A stretch of 64,000 nt of DNA from Breviolum minutum Mf 1.05b.01 (taxonomy: Eukaryota > Sar > Dinophyceae > Suessiales > Symbiodiniaceae), in contig DF239430.1 of assembly GCA_000507305.1 (NCBI GenBank), positions 14,171 through 78,170 on the forward strand. Direction: 5' to 3'. Both the position numbers and the translations under genes were made by a program. Below are positions 35,964-49,063 of the stretch, in pieces; within the stretch, counting starts at the first letter, position 1; the number at the start of each line of letters is the position of its first letter. The notes below the pieces were generated by a model that made no database searches, was not told the DNA's origin, and saw only the letters and a list, made by a program, of their open reading frames with translations.

Positions 35964-36023
35964 TATGTTGATGGTGATGATGACGATGATGAGGATGTTG
36001 ATGGTGACGGTGATGAGGAGGAG
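35670..36023. repeat. Long compound (GAT)n microsatellite
   Basis: About 350 nt of GAT triplets with interspersed GAC, TAT and GTTGATGGT variants. It reads as Met, Asp or Ser/Ile runs in every frame and is not treated as coding. A candidate exon follows at 36040. Confidence 0.9.
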
Positions 36024-36039
36024 TCAGGGAATTTTGAAG

Positions 36040-36152
36040 GCTGATGCCATCAGTCAACGAACTGCTGGGGAACCCAGGCACCAGTGGCGGGTACAGGGAA
36101 GTCATGACTAGGTATCCACATGGCGGCCATGAAAGTGATCCTTTTGAAGCAG
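36040..36152 (+). CDS. Candidate exon, unknown protein
   Basis: TTTTGAAG|G acceptor and GCAG|GTGAGT donor around 37 codons beginning LMPSVNELLGNPGTSGGYRE. It lies 20-30 nt after a 350-nt GAT microsatellite. The minus strand has a shorter alternative (ITFMAAMWIPSHDF). Confidence 0.45.
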
Positions 36153-37774
36153 GTGAGTCACCTATAAGCTGACCAATCCTGTATACAAGTGTATAAATGT
36201 GTAGATGCAAAAATTGCATAAATGTACATTAAACTATATACTGTATATATGTAAACTTGATGAGTTGCATTTCTCACTACTTTTTTTGAGATGATTGGTT
36301 ATTTGTGCACTCTGAGATGTACTGTATGAACTCCGTTTGCATGGGTGCTCCATGAAATACCTGCCTTGTCTAATGGAGATGAACCACAGACGCAATATCT
36401 CGGGACCCGATGAGATGTCGATCTGCAGCCAAAGTTAGCAGAAGAAGCTAAACCAATTAGAAAAAAAAACATCGCACAACAACACAACCAAAGAAATGAT
36501 CACATGATCTATCTGAATTCATCTGGGTGAAGCCATGTTAATTCACTGACCTTAAACTCTTTGAATTGGTCGGTCATGTGGTTCTCCAAATTTCTCAAAG
36601 GCAACAAATAACCAGGCCAAGTTAGCTAGCAGCTCGAGGGTTTTCTTTAATCACAAAAAATCTGAGTTCAGCCAACCAATCATTAATCATAAGCTCCTGG
36701 AAGTGGAATCAACACCTTCATGGCCTTTTTTGAAAAAAAAATCCACACAACGCAACTTCGTAACTTCTTAGCTGGGCCCCATGATGGCGCTGAAACGTTC
36801 ACACACCCCAGCAGCGAAAAAATTGGAGCCGCTCGCTTTTCGCCGGCGAAAAGCGCATTCGCATGTGCTTTTTTTTTGCACAGCGAGTCTCTCTCAATCA
36901 TCACCTTTTGTAGAAATGGAGGGCAAGAAATGATGATAACAATGCAAAACCAAGACGGTGGGAACCAGTCGGAATCTGAATGGTTGATTAAAGGCTGGAA
37001 AATGGATAGGATACTGTCGTACCAAGCTTTCATCAACAAGCAACTTTGACTAAGCGTCTTTCTGTCAAAAACCGGGCAAAACTGACGTCTTGTAAAAGGG
37101 AAACAAAAAATGCAACTAATTCTCCCCCACCTTCCCGGACCCATGAAACCAAGATGGGGAAAATGTGTGAATTCTTGTCGGGGTAATTCTCTATGGATTC
37201 GACTAAATCCGGAAGGGGTTGGGGAAAGTCTTGAACCCTTCAACTTGAAAACAGCCCTCACTGTGACAACACCACCGTTTTCAAGGAAAAGATTGGGTCA
37301 AATGGTTTCTGGCCATAAATTTGTTTGGTTTCTGGCTGAATTCGCCAAACAGTCTCTGGAATTTCTCATCGTTACACCCCCCCAAAGTTTACCAGTTCGC
37401 CCCTGAAAAATATAATGGTCAAGGGAAGCCGATCCGGCTTCCCTTTTAAGAATGGCAAAATTTTCAAGGGGCAAACAGTGAAATACCACCTGGAAAGGAT
37501 CGATGGCTCGCAACTTCCATGTATTGGTGGGCCTTATGGCCCCTTAGAAATTGCCCACCCAACTTGGGAGTGGCTAGCCATCGACTAACCCCTCAACCGT
37601 CGGTTCACGTCCAACCCACCTGTCCCACGACGTCGTTCATTTCCCGCCGTCAAAGGTCGCGATGTTGGAAAAGCATCGTTGGAGCCGCCTGGATTTTCAG
37701 GGGTTGAATCCATGGGCAATGGGGTGGATGAAAGGGTTGAAGGTACAACAAACAATTATACCATGTATGTGTAT

Positions 37775-37875
37775 CTATATTATATTATATATATATTATA
37801 TATATATATATTATATATATATATTATATATAATATATATATATATTATATCATTTTTTTTATATATATACTATA
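37775..37875. repeat. (TA)n-rich tract
   Basis: About 100 nt of TATATA with TTATA breaks. Similar shorter tracts occur throughout the window, including its first 60 bases. Confidence 0.9.
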
Positions 37876-38173
37876 TGTCTAAATACATTTCCAAGGTGTT
37901 GTTGAAAATGTTTCAAGAGTGTTTAGTTTCATACAGTACTTTTTACGGATGCTTTTTGCACGAAGCAAAAAAAAAGAGAAGGCGGATTTTCTTACTCATC
38001 TTGAAATGTTGTTTTTTGACAAAGTCAAAAGCCATATTTCACCACTATTTTCACCCATCAACTCCGACAAATCTAGGCAGTTCAAGCCCCAAAAAATTCA
38101 AAAAAAACAGCATCATTCCGCCCGCCTCCCTTTAAAACTTGCAATTGCATCTGCGCCGTCGCGGGTCGCTTAC

Positions 38174-38281
38174 CTTTGTGAAATGTGTTTGGTACTGTTG
38201 ATGGTGCCGAAGCCAGCCGTTTGGTGCCAACAAAACGGGATGTATTTCAGGAGTTGTACCCAAACACAGGGAGCCCCAAAC
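38174..38281 (-). CDS. Candidate exon, unknown protein
   Basis: CCCCAAG|G acceptor and AAAG|GTAAGC donor. The 35-codon frame begins FGAPCVWVQLLKYIPFCWHQ. Confidence 0.45.
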
Positions 38282-39191
38282 CTTGGGGACCAATCTTGAT
38301 ATGTGTATATGTAAATATATATAACTGTATATATATATATAATACATATCATCTATAATGGTTCCCAAAGTTTGGATGAGGAAGCTCATCAAAATTGCCT
38401 TGGTTTTTAGGAAGTGAAGCGTTTCCCCCAATCACATTCCAACATCTCAAGGTGCATTCAGAGACCCCTGCAGGCCCCTGTCCCATACCAATGCTGGAAA
38501 ATTCTTAGATAAACTGATATATGATGACCAAAAAAAACACATGCAAAACACTTGAAAGTTTAAGGTGTGATACCCTGCTATTTTCATTTTTCAAACTATC
38601 ATATCAGGTATAATATAGATCAATAAATTAAGCTATCCATCCAACAAAAACATCTTGAATCCCGAAACCCCGCATCTTCTCCTTTCTGAGATGCCCAAAC
38701 GTGACCGATATCGATGACTGGTACCAGTGCGAAAGCACCCTCCAGTGGGTGGAAAAAAGCGCTCCTTTAAGTGTTGGACCTGCTGCTTTCCGAGACAAAA
38801 GTTGTCGAGAAGACAAGACCAACCTCCCTTAACCAAACCACCCTCCAACAAGAAGATACACCCCAAAACAATCCTAAAAACACCCGTTTTGTCAATTTCT
38901 AGTGTTGTGCAAAAGGGCAGAAAAGATCTGTATTTTTTGCATGATTTTTTGGGAAAGCTTTTCCACACTTTTAGGTGGCAAGTTTTGATTTCAGAATCAC
39001 CATTGAAAAATCTATGGCATAGTTCCCTCCGAATCCGAATCCTGCTGAACCCGCACCTTTTCCAACTCGGACTCCTTTTCTATCGGATACGGCCTTGACA
39101 ATAAAAGCACCCCAGTTGTTCGTCGGTTTTCATGGACACGATGCCATCATCCAAGTTGATCAAAGTTTCAGTCGATGTTCCAGGTCCATGA

Positions 39192-39321
39192 CTGGTTGGT
39201 GGTGGTTTTGAACACCAACGGAACATTGAAAAAATAGGCGTGTCCGTCAAATTGGAAAAATCGTCCCCAAACAATTTTCGGGATGAAAATAAACAAATAT
39301 TTGAGTTGCCAACCACCTATA
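39192..39321. mobile_element. MITE family 2, longer subtype
   Basis: CTGGTTGGTGGTGGTTTTGA ... TTTGAGTTGCCAACCACCTA, interior CAATTTTCGGGATGAAAAT. Confidence 0.6.
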
Positions 39322-41377
39322 GATGAATACTAAGTATCCACTGTCCACGAGGTGTGTATCCACTGCCGCATCATTGATCCATCACTGAGGTCCACCGCTG
39401 CGATCTTCGATCCGCTTCCTGGAAAAATCCGAGTTAGGTTTTTTTACAGAAATAAGCAAAACATAAGTGCTTGGAATCAAATATAAACAAATATAATATA
39501 CATATAAAAATCATATATATATATATACAACTTAGATACATAAAGCAATCATACAGCCTTAAAGTGTTTTAACCTGCTTCACCTGAACCTCGATTTTTTT
39601 CAAACCTGTGGTAAATTTCACTAAGACTTTTATGAATTGGTTCTGTGATCAACCAGGCTACAGGGCTTAAGGATGGAAAAAGAAAAAAAAAACATGGTGA
39701 AAAACATGTCCCTTGAAAATCATCGTTGTTTGGCTTCAACGGGTTAAACGCTTTTGGAAGACGGGGCCTCGTGCGCCAAGGAAGAAGGTGGCAGATTCGG
39801 TAAACGGCCGGAAAGAGGCGCCTGGGATTTCCCCATACATCAAGTTGCTGGTTTGTTTCATATGTTTTGCCTTCAAACCTTTGAATTCATTCATGGATCC
39901 ACTGGAAGCAAAGTTCAGAAAATCCATATGATTTTTCTCCCCAAACGTGGGAAAAAGAGTTTTTTGAAGTTTTGAAGGACACCAAAAAAAAAACAGCGCT
40001 TCTCTCATCGTCCCATCGATGGGAAAACCCTTGGGACCGACTTCGAACCATCAACAGGATGGTGTCATTTAATGAGGTCTCGACATTTCGATGAGGCCTC
40101 AGTCGTGGCGTACTGTGACCCCCGGCCCCTTCCATTCATCCATGGCTCCATGGCTGGTCACACGTAGGTCACATTTGTTTATCAAATTCAAGACTTGGTT
40201 CAACATGTTCAGCAAAATTGCGGAGGGGGTTCCATTATTTTTTGGGGGTGTGCAAGCAGGGTTTTGCAGCAAACTGGGAAATACACCAGTCAATCTTAAG
40301 TACGCCTTTTGTTTCTTTGTGACAAAGCTTGGCAAAACTCAGCCAACTGATGGGAAAACTTAGTGATTTGACAGGTCCACTTGAATGAAATTCTTGTCAC
40401 AGGTCCACTTGAATGATTTTGCAAGAAGCTTTTGCCGGGTCAATTTATGTCACCAAACCCATCATATCTCCTGGCTGAGGGACCTCAAGTAGACCCGGCT
40501 TTCTTTCACTCCAATCAATGTAAAGTTTTTGGGACCAGCTTTACCTATCTTACTTACATTGGTTGGGTCCTGCCAAAGCAACTCATTCGCAGTCAATAAT
40601 GAAGGTCAACAAAGGTCCCAGATAGTAAGAATAGTGATGATTCACTTTCCCACTGTGAACCAGGGATTAGGCAGGCCCCAACATCTTAGTTCTTCCACAA
40701 CACCCTCCACTTTCCTGACAGTAAATGATCTGGCCCCATGCGGGAACCCCCACCACACGTCTTTTGGAGAAGTGGAGCGCACATTTTGGAGCGCCTTGTG
40801 ACGCGAAACACATCGGTTGCAAAATGATTTTCAATGATGTTCAGAACAGTTTTTACTACTCCCCTTCCATATTTTAGACCTCACAAAAAGGCCATTTTTT
40901 GTGTTCAGAGTGGCCTGCTTCGACATTTCTATGCAACTGCTTTTTTCTCTCAAGGCTCAAAATATCGAATCTAGTTTTGGTTGTCCCGAAGTGGCACCAG
41001 ATTTCGGTTCTCGGGGCTTGTATTGGAAACCGGATTTACCACCCGGAATTCCACTAGGTCTTTTCTCCCTAGGCCCTAAACGACAAGGTGGTGGTGTTCC
41101 CTCGTGCCTCGATTTGGATAAAAAACATCCAAAAACATTTGAGACGAATCTTTTGGTTGTTTTGAACAAAAATATCCAGGGTTCAATTGCACTTACGTAT
41201 GTCCCCTGCAAAAATTCAAGTTGCAAAACGTTTCTGGCAAAAAATGGTCAACTTCCAGTTCAAATCAGCTGTTGCCTTCCAAGGGGCTTCCCAAAAAATT
41301 CAGTTTTCCTGTGACCCCTTCCAAAAAAATATATAACGCCTTGGAGCTACCGGTCAACAAGCCTGCCAAATACTTGC

Positions 41378-41470
41378 CATCTCCTTCTGCAGCTCTTGTG
41401 CACTTGAAAGGGCATTTTCCGCAGCTGCACTGGCCTTCTCGGTGGCCTTCTCAGCAGCAGCCTTGCTTGG
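41378..41470 (-). CDS. Candidate exon, Ala/Glu coiled-coil-like, GC donor
   Basis: TTGTTGTAAG acceptor and ATG|GCAAGT donor (GC type, otherwise consensus). Exactly 31 codons, phase 0 to 0, beginning PSKAAAEKATEKASAAAENA and continuing LSSAQELQKEM: an uninterrupted amphipathic helix. GC-rich against an AT-rich background. Likely a coiled-coil segment of a larger protein. Confidence 0.6.
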
Positions 41471-43085
41471 CTTACAACAAATGGCATGAAACATCCCATG
41501 CATAGTGGTCCAAGATTTGTAGTACAAAATAGTCGACACAGTGGCAGTTTTCATGTGTTCTTCCCATGATTCCATGACTGTGTTTGCCAAAAATGATGGT
41601 GTTTTCTTTCGAATACACTTATTCACCTTGCCTATCTAATGACTTCCCAAATTCACCTTGAAAAATTTAAAAAAACTGGACAGGCCAGATTTTGCCACTG
41701 AGCCTGCTGTTTCAGCGTGGACCCATCACTATTGGTGATACTGCTATAACAATGAAAACGGCCACATAACATGCTGTTACATCCTACGGTCCTAAAAATC
41801 GCCCCATGCATCGCCTATTGAATCAAGCCACCGGGGTTTTTTTTGTGGCTCAAAAAAAAAATCATCACAGGCGATGTTGGCGGAAAAAAATACTTTTCCA
41901 GTACGTACTGGTTGTTAATGGTTTATTATATTCCCCACATAATTGGGGTAGGATGTCATCCCAAAAAAAAAACTAAACAACCACAACCAGGGCCCCGTTT
42001 TTTTTTTTTCATTTCTCACAGCGGCCCGCCGTCTCTGCCAAGACGCTTTGGCATCTGCCACATCTTTGACGATTGTCTCATCTACTGGAACTTCACCCTG
42101 AAGCTTGGAGTGAGGCAGTTTGGATGAAAGTCTTGAGGCAAAATCAATACTTGTAAATTTGAGTGAGCCGTGGTTTCAAAAAAAAAAAAGGTCTTGAAAT
42201 CTGTGTGGTCTTTTCATTGCTACTAAAATAAAATCACGACATGACATGTTACATCATTCTATAAATTCACTCTACTGTAATTGTTGATCGTACATTTGGC
42301 AACATCTGGTTGTTCAACATCTCAAAAAGCCGATAACAAAAAGTTGCTTCCTTTTTTTTTTACGAAGAAAGTGGTTTTTTCCATGCGCGACAAAATGCCG
42401 CGATCACCTTCTTCAGTGAGCCGTGGCGGAGCAATACGACGTTGCTTCCGTCGGAAGGGATCTTCTCAGGCTTCTCGCTTTTCTCAGCTCCTTCACCACG
42501 GGGTCCCCGGATACCCGAAATCCAAAAAACTTGAAGCATTGTTACATCCTACAAACTTGATTCTTGATGGGTGAGAAAACCAACCAGGGACCAGGGAACG
42601 GTTTTGTTGGTTGAAATCCCCAGGTTTTTTACTAAGGGTTTTACTAGATCCCACCCGGTGGTTGGTGGTTGTTTGGGATTTCGGATTTCCATCAACATTG
42701 ATGACCTCCTACCCAAGGGAATCATTGGACCCGAACCAAGGGAGAGGTGAATGAACCTGTTAAATACAGGGATGATTTTTGCGGTCCAAAAAAAATCTTC
42801 GTAAGGATTCTAAGGATTCGCCACCAAAAACTCACAAAAACGTATCGTAATTCATACATACCAGGCATTTGTTTGAAACAAAAGCATGATCTCCCAACCC
42901 ATCTGAGTTTCTTCAGATGCATCCAGCTGATGGATTTTTTGGAAGTTGGATGATCAGTCCGAAGTCAGAAAGAAATTCGTCGATTTTTTTGGGCCCAAGG
43001 CCTTGATGTATGGATCAATGATCTTTTTCATATGGCGTGATGAATCTGATGTCCATTGTTTTGAGCCTTGGAAGTTTTCTAAGTT

Positions 43086-43204
43086 TTGGTGGGTTTTTTG
43101 AACCAACCCATCTGAAAAATATGCGGAAGTCAAAATGGGTTCTCATCTTCCCATAATATAGGGATGAACATTTAAAAAAAATATTTGAGTTGCCACCACC
43201 CAGT
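43086..43204. mobile_element. MITE family 2, longer subtype
   Basis: TTGGTGGGTTTTTTGAACCA ... TATTTGAGTTGCCACCACCCA, interior ATATGCGGAAGTCAAAATGG. A partial relative with ATATGCGGAAGTCC lies at 20080-20170. Confidence 0.6.
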
Positions 43205-44064
43205 TTTGTAAGTTTTGGATATCTTGATCCATCATATCCAAAAAACCTACATAGCCTCTCCAATGCCCCTCCAGGACGTAACATTTTTGCATCACTACCC
43301 TGGTCCAGGCGGTCTAAAGATCACAGCGCAGCGGTCCGAAGCCGGTCACTTCAAATGGATGGCTTCGTCAAAAGACGTTGTGGTAAAAACTTTGACGCAA
43401 AATCCAATGCATCCGGGAGACTATGATGTTAAAAAAAACATCGTGTCGAGCAAAAAATGCTACAGTATAGCTAGAGTTTGTGCGCGTGTTCTAGTAGATG
43501 AGCTAAGCAAAAATGTATATCATATTTATATTATGTATATACATCATATCTATTATACATATTCATCCACTAAACCATCCAACAAGTGGATTCGTCAGAA
43601 ATTCACTTGGCATCTTTGATGACTTTCCTGACCTTTCTCTTGGGCGCAGGGAAACGATCCTAAGGCAACGACGACGAGAAATCCATGGGAAAATCCGTCA
43701 GATTTTTCATGCCTTAAAAATGATCCTGAATTGAATGAAAAAATTGTAGGAATCCTACATGTATATATGACCCATATATATATATATATCTCTTATACAT
43801 ATTCGAATGGAAACTATTCATTTAGGCATATTGTCAACCGGGGGATGCCTTTCTGAGGAACAAAACCGGTTGTGTTTTCTCCCTTTGGCCAAGGTAAGAC
43901 CAACCATGGGCTGGTCAGTTTCCTATTGAAAATGGGACACCGATAGCCGCATTTCCAGGTTGTTTTTTTTCGCATGTTGGCGCCTGATCCTCTCTCTCTA
44001 AATACATTGGTTTCCCAGAAAAAAATGAGAATCTATAGTTTATACATGGTCCTCATGATGGTTT

Positions 44065-44692
44065 TCACCCCACAAAAAACGGGAAGAGCCAGAACACTAA
44101 AAAGTTGACGCTTGAGGTTTGGAAGGTGTGCTTATGTTTCATTTCAAGGCTGCTTCTGTTTGGAGTCACATCCTTAAATCTTCGACACCAAGCAACAGTT
44201 CCTACATTGCATCGTGTAAGTTCAGGTCGATCTTTCCACCAACTAGAACCATAATGATGAACCAATTGAGTCCCAGCAGGGATCCACATTTTCGCTTCAT
44301 ATTCCATTCCTCCATATGCACCATTTCGATATCCAAAGGCTCGATCATTTTGTCTTAGATTCGCTACTTCTCCAGGTCCTCCATTGGCTGCAAACTGCAG
44401 CAGGGAACCGGAACAGGTAGTAGGATCCAAATAGCCATTCACATCACCTCCTGGCGTAGGATAAAACCACAAAGTGCGATCTTCATCTGGATCTAAGTCG
44501 TGATCCGAACCAGTAGATCGACGTAGTCCATGATACACCATGCGATAACCTTTGGGAAGATTGAAACGTGCCACTAAAATCTTGCCAAAACCTTTGGGAT
44601 GCATATAGACCTTCAAGGCATCATCACCCAGTTTCAGGTGCTTCTCACAATAAGGCACTGGTGTAGCCTTGTGTTTGCTTGTAAAGGAGGTC
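44065..44692 (-). CDS. SET-domain-like protein (putative lysine methyltransferase), 3' exon
   Basis: A frame open for about 209 codons. It shows a SET-like order: KGFGKILVARFNLPKGYRM (N-terminal GxG strand), GDVNGYLDPTTCSGSLLQFA followed by NGGPGEVANLRQN at the place of the usual NHSC-type motif, then IPAGTQLVHHYGSSWW at the place of the AGEELTxDYG motif. SET proteins transfer methyl groups to lysines; the canonical NHS/C motif is altered, so activity is uncertain. There is no ATG near the start. A polypyrimidine tract and TCCTAG acceptor end at 44693, so this is read as an internal or last exon that begins at 44692. At about 630 nt it is far longer than other exons here. The C-terminal tail after CRRF is not conserved-looking and could be read-through. 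Confidence 0.65.
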
Positions 44693-45066
44693 CTAGGAGA
44701 TAATTCAAAAAAAAGGGCCAGTGCAACAGCCAGCGAGATGTTGTTGAATAGTTGTCACAAGTTATCAAGGAAACCTCCCAGCCTTAACATCCCCCTCAAA
44801 AAAAAACAACCATCATCCGTGTCATCAACACACACAATGAACTCCCGATGGCATCCAAAATAAAGTATATATAAAACTCCTCACAAAAAATAAAAATAAA
44901 AACACACAAGGACGAATCTATGATAGCTTCACTCCTTTTTTTTTGCCGATGTCGTCCAGTGGTCCAACCATATAACGACCCCGAAAGCCAGGATGTTCAC
45001 TCAAAATCAAGGTTGCCAAGTACGTTTCAAAGAGCACAGACCAACCAACAACAAAAAAAGCAACAC

Positions 45067-45124
45067 GAAATTCTGCACCAAAGTGGCTGGACCTTCTTCA
45101 TGCATCTCAACCTCTGCAACCCAA
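45067..45124 (-). CDS. Candidate upstream exon, possibly of the SET-like gene
   Basis: Acceptor CCCCCTTTCAG, then a frame beginning WVAEVEMHEEGPATLVQNF and ending before a GTGTTG donor. It lies about 375 nt upstream of the SET-like exon on the same strand. Acidic helical composition; no family recognised. The connection to the SET exon is by position only. Confidence 0.4.
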
Positions 45125-46772
45125 CTGAAAGGGGGTAGTTAAGTCTACCTCTCGAAGACTTCCCCACGTATCGTTGGCGAGATGGAAACACAAAAAAATG
45201 GCAATAACTAAGAAACGCCATGGCATTGCATCGTGGATGTTGGAGAGCTCAAGTCGGATATTTTTGAACAGGTTCATGAGTTGAGGATAGCTGGGGTGCT
45301 ATCCAGCTGCTAAGAATTGAGAATCTCAGTTTCATCAATGAATCAACTTTCAAAAGAAAGTTGATTCACCCGCAGTTTCAACACAAAAAAACATCCACAA
45401 CAAAAAACAAACAAACAATTCCAACACATGTGTTCACATCCCCAATTCCAGCATCTTTCTGCCTTTTTTGTTAGCCTCAAAGCCAAAGAAACCCATTGGA
45501 GCAGTGGGCGATACATTGGACATCAGGCTTTCCATGAGGTTTCTTCTGTACAGAACACGTCGTGGAACTCCTCGTTTGAAACCGATGGAGGAAACGATGA
45601 GGTTTTAGACGACCAGCAAAAAAGATGTGAAATTTGACACATAAAAACTTCCGTCGTGAGTCAAGGCAAGTCAGCCAGGCAAGTTCCAAGTTTCAAGGCA
45701 ACTTCCAAGTTATCAACTTCTTGTTGAGATGTATTGATTCTGTCTTTGCAAGGCTTTCCTGAACTAAAAAAACATGTTTTGCATGTGTTTCTACAGTCGG
45801 ATATGCTTCCCAGGATATGTGGTTTCTTCCCGGTCGTCCTGATGACAGTCATCGTGTTTTTTGGCTGCCAGGCGCACACGGCGGTTGAGAAGCGAGATTA
45901 GAATGAATCCATGGACCCAAATTTTGGCCCAAAAAAAGGTCGGTTTTCTGAACCCAGATGATTCTGAAGGAAACATCTTCTGAATTGGGATTCTTGGTGG
46001 ACCAACAAATGTCCAACAAAGAATTTACCAACTATATACAATGGTCCAAACTTTAGTGAAAAAATTTGGCACTGAAAATTGAAGTTGAGTGACAAAAAGC
46101 TCCCAAAAAAAGTCCGTCCGTACCTAAACTTCGGACCAACCAACGACGCTCCGAGCCATTCCAGGAGGCGAAATCTTCACATCCCAAATTGGCAACAAGG
46201 GAAATCTGTTTTACTGGTTCAAGTGGTTGGACTATTGGACTTACGTATTGTATATTACATATATACATACATATGTATACATACATATATCAAATTATTT
46301 ATACATATATAGAGATATATGTAAATATATTCAGTAATGCATATCATACATGATTATATGTCTATATATATAATTGCGTCTGTATACTCTGCAAGTTATA
46401 TCTTTACCAACTGCAGTTTTCGGACCTGGAATTCTGATACATCAAATTGGTCGGTCAGAATGGAGGTACAAATCCCAAGTCCCACAGTGGATATGGTGAA
46501 GATCCTATGAACTTATATAAATTACCGGCGTTTTCAGCATGCCAAGTGGTGCATGATGTTTGTCCAACAGTATTACACTGGTTGGGTCACAAGATTTCAA
46601 AAAATACTGTATTGTAATTGTTGGTCCCTCTGGCTCCCTATACTTTAAGCTTTAAGCGTATGATATCTGCTATAGTTAATTCAGAAAATGGACCTTACTC
46701 TATCCAAAATGATGGGTCAATCTGACTCTATCAGATTACAAAATGGTACAATCCTATTTCTTCTGGTTTTCA

Positions 46773-46878
46773 TATGGGTGTTTCCAAAAATAGGGGTACC
46801 CCAAGTGGATGGTTTATAATGGAAAACCCTATTAAAATTGATGATTTGGGGGTACCACTATTTTTGGAAACACCCATA
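46773..46878. mobile_element. MITE family 3, intact
   Basis: TATGGGTGTTTCCAAAAATA ... CTATTTTTGGAAACACCCAT with outer CATATG on both sides; interior ATGGAAAACCCTATTAAAAT. Confidence 0.75.
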
Positions 46879-48090
46879 TGCATTTTATGGCCATTTCATA
46901 ATCCCTTCTTCCAACAAAGGTGAGCAAACACTTCACCTGACGTCACCCCTTTTTGTGAAGTCAGGTGACTCTAGCGGCTAAAAAACCCCTTGGGGGGTCG
47001 GGTCACCACTTGCATAAGGTTCATAAATAAAGACATCTCACAAATGGCCCACATGTTTGGATGCAGTTCGAAATATCATTTTCAAAAACTTAGTATCATC
47101 GCATTAAAATATAAATGTAAAAATGGACCCATGTATATGTTATGTATGTTATATATATATATATTTGTATGTTATCTGCAATTTGTATAAATCCAAGCCG
47201 TTCAAAAATCCACGGACTCTTCATCCCCCAATTTCAACTGCCGTCCTTCCGGCTGCAAGTTCTGTCGCTCGACCATCGCCAGCAATTCTTGCGCATGATC
47301 CTGACGGGGAAGGGCCCCCGACATCCACCGGGAATCCATAGGATCTGACGCATGTTTTGTTTTCCTATTAATTTACTATAAAAATGATCAACTAATTAAA
47401 TGTAGGTAAATACCGGAATGGTATATTTACCTATCAATTTACCATTGAAAAAATTAACTAAATGTAGGTATATACATAATATATCATAATATACTAGTCC
47501 CATGGATCCTATGGGAAAGGTTTTTCCGGTTACACTGGGACAAAAAAAGAAGAAAGAGACGGAGTGTACACAGGTCATGAATATGACAACCAACCCAAAC
47601 AAGGCATTACCCTTTCTCCCATACAGTGGAAAATGGGTGTATCTCCAATAGTTTCCTTTTGTTTGGAGTAGTTTTCCACTGAACCATGATTATGGGGGAA
47701 AGGTATTGGATGGAAAACCCTTGAATTTGCCATAGATTTGCATTGTTGGATCCCCCCAAAATGGACAATTTCATGATCCCTGCTGTATCGTATCCAATGC
47801 CCAAATGCTGAAAAAATCATCAGATTCATAAGAACTTTGTTTTAGCCGGTTGAGCTTGCAGTGTTTTTCGCAGTGTAACGCATCATTATTATGGAGATCA
47901 TCTGTACATCTCTGAAAGTTGTTCTGGTTTGTATCTTTGCCAAAAAGACCGTGTTTGTGTATCATATGTAATCATATGTATATAATGTATATATATATAT
48001 ATGACTCTTCAAGCTCACTGGACTCGTTAAAAAACCATCAGCACGCAACTAAAAGACATTCCATCACATGTGTATATATATATATACATA

Positions 48091-48191
48091 CTGTTGATGG
48101 AAGAAATCCTGCACCACCTGCCATAGATGAAACCTTGTAAATAATGGGATAAACTACCTCCCAACTGGTGCAGGATTTCTTCCACCAACAG
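48091..48191. mobile_element. MITE family 1, copy e
   Basis: CTGTTGATGGAAGAAATCCT ... AGGATTTCTTCCACCAACAG inside (TA)n sequence. The TIRs are about 22 bp and nearly perfect. The interior contains CCTTGTAAATAATGGGAT. Confidence 0.8.
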
Positions 48192-49016
48192 TATGTGTAT
48201 ATATATATATATATACCTATATTGTCGCCCAAAGGACCCCTTCTTCATGACTAGAAGCCCGCAGCATCATACCCCTCCCCTAAACCCCCACCTCCACGTC
48301 GGAAGTAAGAAGTCTCAGCTGATTTTCGGCCTCCGAAAATGGGCATTTTTTCATCTCAAAAAGTTTCACACTTTCGGTCCAGCGTGACACACCTGATCAC
48401 CAAAGAAATACCATGAAGATTTTTTCGACATGAAGATTTAAACACGTTCGATTTTTCAACTGCATCGATGTTTGGCACAACTTGTCTGCCATATCCATAT
48501 CCAGCTCCCCCTACCATCCATCAGACACACCTCAGAGCTCCGTCTTTCCAAATCAAAAATCGCGCAGCTGTGCTGATCCTCCACTGATGCTGGGAACCCG
48601 ATGGTGGGAAGATGCCTTTTTGTTGTTGTTGAAGAAAGCTGCAAAAAACCTAGCCTGTTTAAGACAAAGATGTTCTTTGCTTTCTAAAAAGGCAAACCTT
48701 TCAATAAAATGATAGCCCCAGGTTTTATAGAATGGCGTAACATCCTAATTTCAAAAATGCAGGCTGTTAACTGTACATCCTACCTTTCTGCAATCTGTCA
48801 TTCATCTTTGAATCATAGTCTATAAATCATTCTCGGGTCCAAAGACATTCTGTATAAACTCGTGTATCCACCAACATAGCTGTTTATAAAACGACTGAAC
48901 ATGCTAGCACAACTGTACATTCCTGCAAAAACATCACGATATAAACAGAGTGAAAACCTCCTTTCAATAAATAGCCAAAGCATCCTCTTCACAAATTTCA
49001 AGAAATGGATTTTTGA

Positions 49017-49063
49017 AAGCTGAGAAACCTTCCCTCTATAAAAGCTGAGAAACCTTCCCTCGG
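49017..49063. repeat. 21-bp direct repeat
   Basis: AAAGCTGAGAAACCTTCCCTC occurs twice, 26 nt apart start to start, in otherwise unannotated sequence. Confidence 0.7.

Noticed and set aside
35585-36219. Met-, Asp-, Ser- and Ile-rich frames of 128-189 codons
   Set aside because: They are translations of the GAT microsatellite in different frames.
36683-37261. 192-codon minus-strand frame
   Set aside because: No recognisable motifs, and it runs through A-runs and repeat-like sequence; no splice signals define it.
46935-47000. Hairpin TCACCTGAC...GTCAGGTGA and AACCCCTTGGGG resembling a bacterial terminator
   Set aside because: The context is eukaryotic and AT-rich with no adjacent bacterial gene; such short pairs are expected by chance.
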